A DNA stretch of 64,000 nt from Ciona savignyi (lineage: Eukaryota > Chordata > Ascidiacea > Phlebobranchia > Cionidae): positions 812,296 to 876,295 of the forward strand of contig CH001841.1 of assembly GCA_000149265.1 (NCBI GenBank). Direction: 5' to 3'. The translations under genes and the position numbers were made by a program. Below, in pieces: positions 58,095 through 64,000 of the stretch. How positions within the stretch are numbered: the stretch's first letter is position 1; the number at the start of each line of letters is the position of its first letter. The notes under the pieces were generated by a model. It saw nothing but the letters and a program-made list of their open reading frames with translations, ran no database searches and had not been told where the DNA came from.

Positions 58095-58340
58095 GTAGGG
58101 ATAGGATATTCATGTTTATCCCCTTGAATGAAAAAACCAAGGGTGTTAATCCCCGTGAATGAAAAAAACCAAGGGGGTTAGCACTGGGACAATCGTCAGA
58201 TCACCTCGCGTCCATCGTCGCGTTACCGGAGCTATTACAGTGTGTTATATATAATACACACGTTCCTTTAACCCATTATTTCGCTGGGTTTAGGCAATGT
58301 TCGTTAAGTGCCTTGTCCAAGTGCACAACCGACTAGCTCA
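58095..58340 (-). mobile_element. SINE-2 copy with internal tail duplication
   Basis: AACCAAGGG(G/T)GTTA with CCCC(T/G)TGAATGAAAAAA is present twice in tandem (58121-58180). The rest follows the family to GTGCACAACCGACTAGCT. Confidence 0.82.
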
Positions 58341-58376
58341 AAAACTGCATAACTTAATAAAACTACGATCATCTAA

Positions 58377-58882
58377 AGCAGTGGTTCCAAACCTGGGGGT
58401 CACAAAGCATGCTAAATCGGGCCGCGTAGCTGCTGCTTATGTAAGAGCAAAGGTAAATGTCAGAAGGACTGTGTACCGGTACAAGTAGTATGTACTATCC
58501 TGTGTATAATTTTTCTTTGAGGCATTTTATTCGGATTGCTTGTAACACAATATTATTGCATCAGTATGCGTCTATTGAGATGTCATAAACAATGACCACA
58601 ATAGCTGCAAATTGTAACTATATTAGGAAAGTAGCTTATTATTATACAACAGAAATCAGTCAAGACTCGAAATTGGTAAAAACAGTTAAGGGGGGCATAA
58701 TACACGTTTAGCTGCAGACCTACAAGGTCAACCATTGCACTGATTTGTTAATAAATGCAACTCAAACATTTTTGTGCTTACTTTCTAATTTTGCGTTTAA
58801 GATAGAATATAGTGTGGGTCACGGAATCTGCGAAAAAATTTAAGGGGGTCACCAAGACAAAAAGGTTGGGAACCACTGATCT
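58377..58882. mobile_element. hAT-like non-autonomous element, ~505 bp
   Basis: AGCAGTGGTTCCAAACCTGG and AAAGGTTGGGAACCACTGAT are inverted. GGGGGTCAC(A/C) occurs near both ends, and CTAAAG adjoins both sides as a possible 8-bp target duplication (ATCTAAAG). Confidence 0.85.
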
Positions 58883-60483
58883 AAAGTATAACATAGACAA
58901 CTTTCCCATTAGGTATTTGTATGTTTCTATATAATAATTAATTTTCTGTGCGCTTTCTTTTCCACAAGCAAATACATATTTGTTTATATTTAAGATTTAT
59001 CATGCTTATCGACAGTAACTTATATTTACTTTTTCGGAACCAAAATTATTTTATTTCTAGGTAAGCTATGACACATGGAAAATGTTGTGGACTGTCTTAA
59101 ACACCACGGCATATTCTTCCTCAGTCGAACTCTGAATCTTATTTATAATACTGCAACCACCAAAAATGTATACAAGTTCAGTTGATGCATACACTAATGG
59201 TTGAGTCAGCCAAGGGTTGTATTGTGGGCTATAACACCTCCGCTTCTGATTTGCGGTTGGGAAATTTGTTTGTATATTTCTAGAGATTATACAACTGATC
59301 AGCCAGAAAAAGGTAGCACGAACTTTTATATTATAACAGGAGATTTTATATTATTTTCATAAAATGCCACAACTTTATTTTCATTTTCTATCCACTTTTT
59401 TATATCCAATTTAGTATATTCTCTTTTGTAGGTTCATTTTTTGGTTCACGATTTTTAGCAGGTTGATACTTTTATTCTTTTTGTACACGCAAAACGAGTG
59501 TTATTCTTATTGCCTTTTAAGGTATAAATGCGTGTGCCTTGTCGCGCCAAGTTTTTAAATGTAATTCCTTGCCTCTATCCTCGACCGGCCTGTTTTAAGA
59601 TACCTAGTGAGTTCACTTTTGGCCTTCAGCGGTCACGAACTGTTTTAATCTTAATGTTAATCTTAACGTTTATGCTTGTTTTTAAGTCCATGTTCTAATA
59701 TACATTAAATTGTAGCGCAACAAGTTTTTAGTGTACAACAGGCCGTTATAATAACGCCAACAGTTTAAGCATACCGCAAAGAACCACAGTATATTTCTGT
59801 TAAAATTATTTAGATTTATTTTAAAGTCGAAATTTAAAATAATAATAAGCTAGTTCATAGAAAAAATGTTGAGTCAAATGGTTTCCAGATTTCTGATAAA
59901 AATGAGTAAGAATAACTTTTTAACTTAAGTTAGTCATATATAGCCGTTGACGGTAATAATATAAATAATTAAATAAATTAAAAACGTAAATAATTAAAAT
60001 CATATTCTGAAATTTAAATGAGTTAATTCCATATAACCTGTAGATTATTCTGTGTGAGCGTACCTTCTTTCGCTCAGAAATACTACACTGGGATACGCTG
60101 AAAGTTCCCAAAGCAATTGTCAATAACTTTCGTTCCGCGGTTTCGGTGTTTAATAAGCGGTTTTCTATAAACGTAAAAAATATAGCTACAGGAATATTAA
60201 CGAACAATAAAAGTTAAGAAACTCTGCTTACCATATGATTTTCGCTGTAGGTATGTCGATTCAGTAAATTAAATCAATTAGCTTCAGTAACAATAATTTC
60301 AGTTAAACGTTCAGTACTTCGGTTGAAAAAACAATAACACGAGGCAGCTAAATTAGGCAAGTTCTTGATGACGTAACAAACAACGTTATAATAGTGGGAT
60401 CGTCAGGTCTAGAAATCAGGGGCAAACAATGAATGTCACTCAAAACAAAATCCAACCTTTAATACGGCCTTGATATGGTCGCT

Positions 60484-60551
60484 TACAATTTTTTTGTATG
60501 TAAGTCGTTATATGTATCGGTCGCGTTAACCATTCGGCCACACAACCGTAC
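60484..60551 (-). mobile_element. SINE-1 copy, 5' part
   Basis: GTATCGGTCGCGTTAACC and ATTCGGCCACACAACCGTAC. Confidence 0.78.
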
Positions 60552-60617
60552 GTGGTCACTCGCAATAAAAATGACCACGACTGAATTAATCTTTATCGCC
60601 ACCTGGTGGGCCTGCAT

Positions 60618-60918
60618 AGGATAAGAGATAGGATATTCATTTTTATCCCCGTGAATGGGAAAACCAAGGGGGTTAACACACGGGCAATCTTCAGATCACC
60701 TCGCGCCCACCATCTGGTTACCGGAGCTATTGCAGTGTGTTGTATATGATAGACACGTTTCTTCAACTCGGTACAACCCATTAATTCGCTGGGTTCAGGC
60801 AATGTCCGTAAAGTGCCTTGCCGAAGGACACAACCAACTAGCTAGCGACCAGTTTCGCACCCGAAACCTTTCGATTGAAATGCGACTCACTTAACCGCCA
60901 GACCAACCGGCCGGACAA
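60618..60918 (-). mobile_element. SINE-2 copy, essentially full length
   Basis: This is the best local reference copy. It has the tail ATAGGATATTCATTTTTATC, then GTTACCGGAGCTATTGCAGT, TTCAGGCAATGTCCGTAAAG, TGCCTTGCCGAAGGACACAA and GCACCCGAAACC. The tRNA-like head CCGCCAGACCAACCGGCCGG follows. Confidence 0.92.
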
Positions 60919-61110
60919 GTACGCATATAGTACGTCAGTCCAACGAAGACTGTTTATAAAACTTCAGCCGAACTAAAGACTTTCAATCGTAAAATCTTCT
61001 ATTAAAAGTAAGTTTTTGTGTAAACTTTTAGTGGTAATAGGCTTATGTCACCATGTGCACCACGACTGTTCTATAATCGGTCGGCTTAATATTTTATAGT
61101 CTTAAAACAT

Positions 61111-61312
61111 TAGGATATTTATATTTATCCCCGTGAATGGGAAAACGCAAGGGCGTAAATGCGCGGGCAATCGTTAGATTATCTCGCGCCTACTGTTGGA
61201 CTAATAGAGCTATTGTCGGTTAAGAGCTTCCTTGTCCAATGACACAACCGTCTTGGCAGCAGCCAGTTTTTGAACCTACAATCCGCGGTGTTCGCGGTAA
61301 TGTTTTACCTGT
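61111..61312 (-). mobile_element. SINE-2 copy with internal deletion
   Basis: TTAGGATATTTATATTTATC, GGGCAATCGTTAGATTATCT, then a jump to CTTGTCCAATGACACAACCG. Confidence 0.75.
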
Positions 61313-61639
61313 CCACCAAAGAAGTTAAATATCATTTGTTTAGTTTAGATGTTAGACAAATCAGACTACCTCTTCATTAATTAACATAGAAATAATTACT
61401 TAACTTTCTCTGTGATGCCAAGATACTTTTGTGCAGAAGAGAGAATAAAAAATCCTCGCTTTAGGATTAATCGTCACAATTGACATTTTCACACATGGAA
61501 GATAGCACGTATTATGCTCCTCCACGCTAGTCTAGTTTGTTAATAGCTTATCCTGATGAAATTTGTAAGTACATAAGGAATATAAAATATATAAAATGCA
61601 CCAGTTACAAAACAATTAGGTATGTCTATTACATAGGAT

Positions 61640-61893
61640 ATAGGATAGGATAGGATATTCATGTTTATCCCCGTAAATGGGAAAAACACACAGGAAATCG
61701 TCAGATCACCGCGCGCCCACCGTCGGTTTACTGGAGCTATTGCAGTGTGTTGTGTATGATTCATACGTTCCTTTAATTGAGTAGAGCCAATTAAGACGCT
61801 GGGTTTAGTAAATGTCCTTAAAGTGCCTTGCCCAAGGACACAACTGACTAGCTTGCGACCAGTTTCGAACCAGCAGCCCTTCGGACTAATATG
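61640..61893 (-). mobile_element. SINE-2 copy
   Basis: ATAGGATAGGATAGGATATTC, CGTCGGTTTACTGGAGCTAT and CTTGCCCAAGGACACAACTG. The tRNA head is partly lost. Confidence 0.85.
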
Positions 61894-62612
61894 TCGGACA
61901 TTGCCTTCTTGTCAGCACTTTTCTACCATATTAACGGTTTTGAAGCAAAACTGGTTAAGTATGACTGGCAGGAATAATAAAGTATTGAAAACGTGAGGTT
62001 TTCATTGTACGTTTGTACGATTACGTCTTTAAAGTCATCACAGTTTCAGATCCTACCCCCGCAACTTGGGTTAAAATGGTCTACGTGTGTTCTGTGTATT
62101 TCTCCTTTCCCCAGACAGTCTACAGCTGCCAAGAAGATGTATGCGTCAATGCGTGGCTAGTCTGTGTTGGACTTTTGGAATGTGATTTAGCGTAGGAGGT
62201 AAAACTGTTTCATCAAAGGTGAAAATCACATTCAATAAATCTTACAGTTTTATAGCTCGACAGAATTTTATGCATATTTGTGTTATACTTTTATATTAAC
62301 TGTATTTTAATGTACTTAATGTTAATTTCAGTGTTTTAATATTAGGGCAAAAATTTAAATTGTATACTGTGTAAGCCAATGCTAGGCTACACCTTTTTTA
62401 AGGTTAACTGTGAAGCACATGTTTGTTCTTTTTCTTTTATAATTCTTTTCTGGAAGAGTATGACCTTATTGAAGTGTGTCAAGTTACTGGACTGCCAGTG
62501 TATGGTTTTAAGTGGATGAGGTCAAAAGAAAAAACTTCGAAACAATTATAGCCACGGCACGAACACTTTTGTATATTTGTGCCGAATTTAGTTTGGTTTT
62601 TACCACCCTAGT

Positions 62613-63065
62613 ATGATCCGACAGTCGTTACGCTATGTGAGAAATGTTCTCTTTCTACGGAAGTACGTTCTCCTTTTATTCGGGTGCTCATCGCTTGTGT
62701 TGGTCTTCATAATGCTTCAAAACACGGAGAAGGAACTTTGTGACAATCAACACATTGTGACAAAGAATGCAGCATTGTCTTCGGACAAACTGGCAGAGTT
62801 AAAACAGAAGTGGCTGAATGAACTAAAAAAGTCGCCATCGTTAAACGGGCCGGATGAACCCCCACGAAGTGATGCATTGCCCTCTGTTTCAAGCCTTGAA
62901 TGTTTAATAAATGACCAACAGACAGTCCAATGCCTTAAAGCTGCGGGCACAGATGGACAAGTGTACATGCCGTTTGATTTTATCCAAAACTATTTTGAAG
63001 TGTATGGAAAAATGAAGCATTATGATGGGTACGATAGATTTGAATTTCAACAAAGCTATGCCAAG
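62613..63065 (+). CDS. GLCE: heparan sulfate D-glucuronyl C5-epimerase, first coding exon (partial gene)
   Basis: The ATG at 62613 opens a type II membrane protein. A short basic cytosolic end (RQSLRYVRNVLFLRK) precedes a signal anchor (YVLLLFGCSSLVLVFIML), then a stem with a Lys-rich helix. The segment VYMPFDFIQNYFEVYG followed by YDGYDRFEFQQSY matches the conserved start of the GLCE lumenal domain. The frame ends at a donor (GCCAAG/GTATAA) in phase 0. The catalytic barrel must lie beyond the window. The enzyme converts glucuronic to iduronic acid in heparan sulfate in the Golgi. No downstream exon is recognised between 63066 and 64000. Confidence 0.9.
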
Positions 63066-64000
63066 GTATAATATATTATACATATGTTTTCTAGTTATTT
63101 TGTCATTTTACAATTGCACATTTAACTTAAAATACAATACTTTTACAAGAAAGAGTTACAAAAAAAAACTTTTGTATATGCTATTAAAAATTATACAGAC
63201 AAAGACAGGACATGAATTACAAGTCTGTTCATCTTACTTGTGAGAAACAACTGTTATTGCAACTTGACAAGTGACGATATACTGGGTGTCCAGAGTTGTT
63301 TTGCCAGAACTGTTAAGCAGAGATGCTTTATGTCCTGCCATGTAGTGTAGAAGTTAGAGCAGTGACTTTACTAGTGGTTCCAAGTTTAAACTAGGCCATG
63401 ACCACTCTTACACTTTTTTATGTTAATGGTCAAGGCAGACATTTTCCCAAACCAAATAGGGAATGACAAAGTTGGATTTTAGTTCCTAAAAAATTTGAAT
63501 CTTTAAGAAATCTAAATCATGGTTTCACCGATAGTTTGGAATCCAAAACAAGTTTACAATGTTGTTGCCAGCTAATCACTGCTTGTGCAAGATTCACCTT
63601 GATTTTTTTTTACAAACTGCGGATTTTGGTATAATTTTCAGATATCCTGCTATAAAAACAACAATGATAATACAACAATTTTATTGAAAATCACTTTTAG
63701 TGAAAATCACAAAATATTATTGTCTACTACGAGTGTTTCTAATATTTTTTTAAATTAATATGTGATACACATTTTCTTAGTACATTTATACATCTAAAAT
63801 ACAATTAAATTGAAACTTTCTGGATAATTAGCGTACAAGCTGAGATATTGACTACATAGATGTGAACCTGTAATTTACCCACATTAGCAAGTTAAAAATG
63901 TATATCTTCATTGGTCGATGAATAAAATGTATTAGCTTCAAAGCCAAGAACAGGAAGTATTTAACTTTGACATGAAATGAAATTGTATAAGTGTGCCTGA

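Larger units (their letters stand above)
56739..62612. other. intergenic region between BTB gene and GLCE
   Basis: No gene is recognised. A short direct repeat of GAAAGTTTTCGAACTATCCGT-like units (about 56814-56930) follows the BTB stop. The rest is SINEs, one hAT-like element and AT-rich sequence. The GLCE promoter should lie in the last few hundred bases. Confidence 0.5.

Noticed and set aside
59920..60207. 95-codon minus-strand frame
   Set aside because: Low-complexity Asn/Tyr/Ile-rich end, no recognisable motif, no exon partners.
62013..62195. Small frame with several cysteines before GLCE
   Set aside because: Too short, no domain pattern, no splice continuity.

Overview
The window looks like ascidian (tunicate) nuclear DNA, most likely Ciona. 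The basis is AT-rich, intron-dense sequence, many short tRNA-derived SINEs and small inverted-repeat elements in introns, and two 100-N assembly gaps (1402-1501 and 22365-22464). The species call is inference. Exons were built by hand from splice sites, reading-phase continuity and protein family patterns.

Layout. (1) 1-3.5 kb: repeats, including four tandem copies of a ~335-bp satellite. (2) 3577-10076, minus strand: a multi-exon class A GPCR whose TM2-TM3 exon is missing or damaged. (3) 12867-31645, plus strand: a 13-exon, 728-residue secreted/membrane protein in which all 12 exon junctions keep phase. Its order is signal peptide, isolated ZP-N, EGF, LDL-receptor A, thrombospondin type 1, full ZP domain, furin-type site, TM anchor and short tail. 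Its last intron contains a complete single-exon seven-TM gene on the same strand (29107-30168). (4) 37796-43903, plus strand: an eight-exon homologue of intrinsic factor/transcobalamin (B12 carrier), with one single-base frameshift in exon 5. An antisense tRNA-Ile(AAU)-like gene lies in intron 2. (5) 44-53 kb: a gene-poor, repeat-bearing stretch. (6) 53274-56738, plus strand: a three-exon BTB protein with a basic insertion inside the BTB fold and no zinc fingers in the model. (7) 57-62.6 kb: repeats. (8) 62613-window end: the first coding exon of heparan sulfate D-glucuronyl C5-epimerase.

The genes do not form a pathway. The GPCR and the ZP gene are divergently arranged across about 2.8 kb. 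Two SINE families, a TIR element family, several hAT-like non-autonomous elements and a further ~130-180-bp intron repeat fill most introns and intergenic space. Several SINE copies still have target-site duplications.
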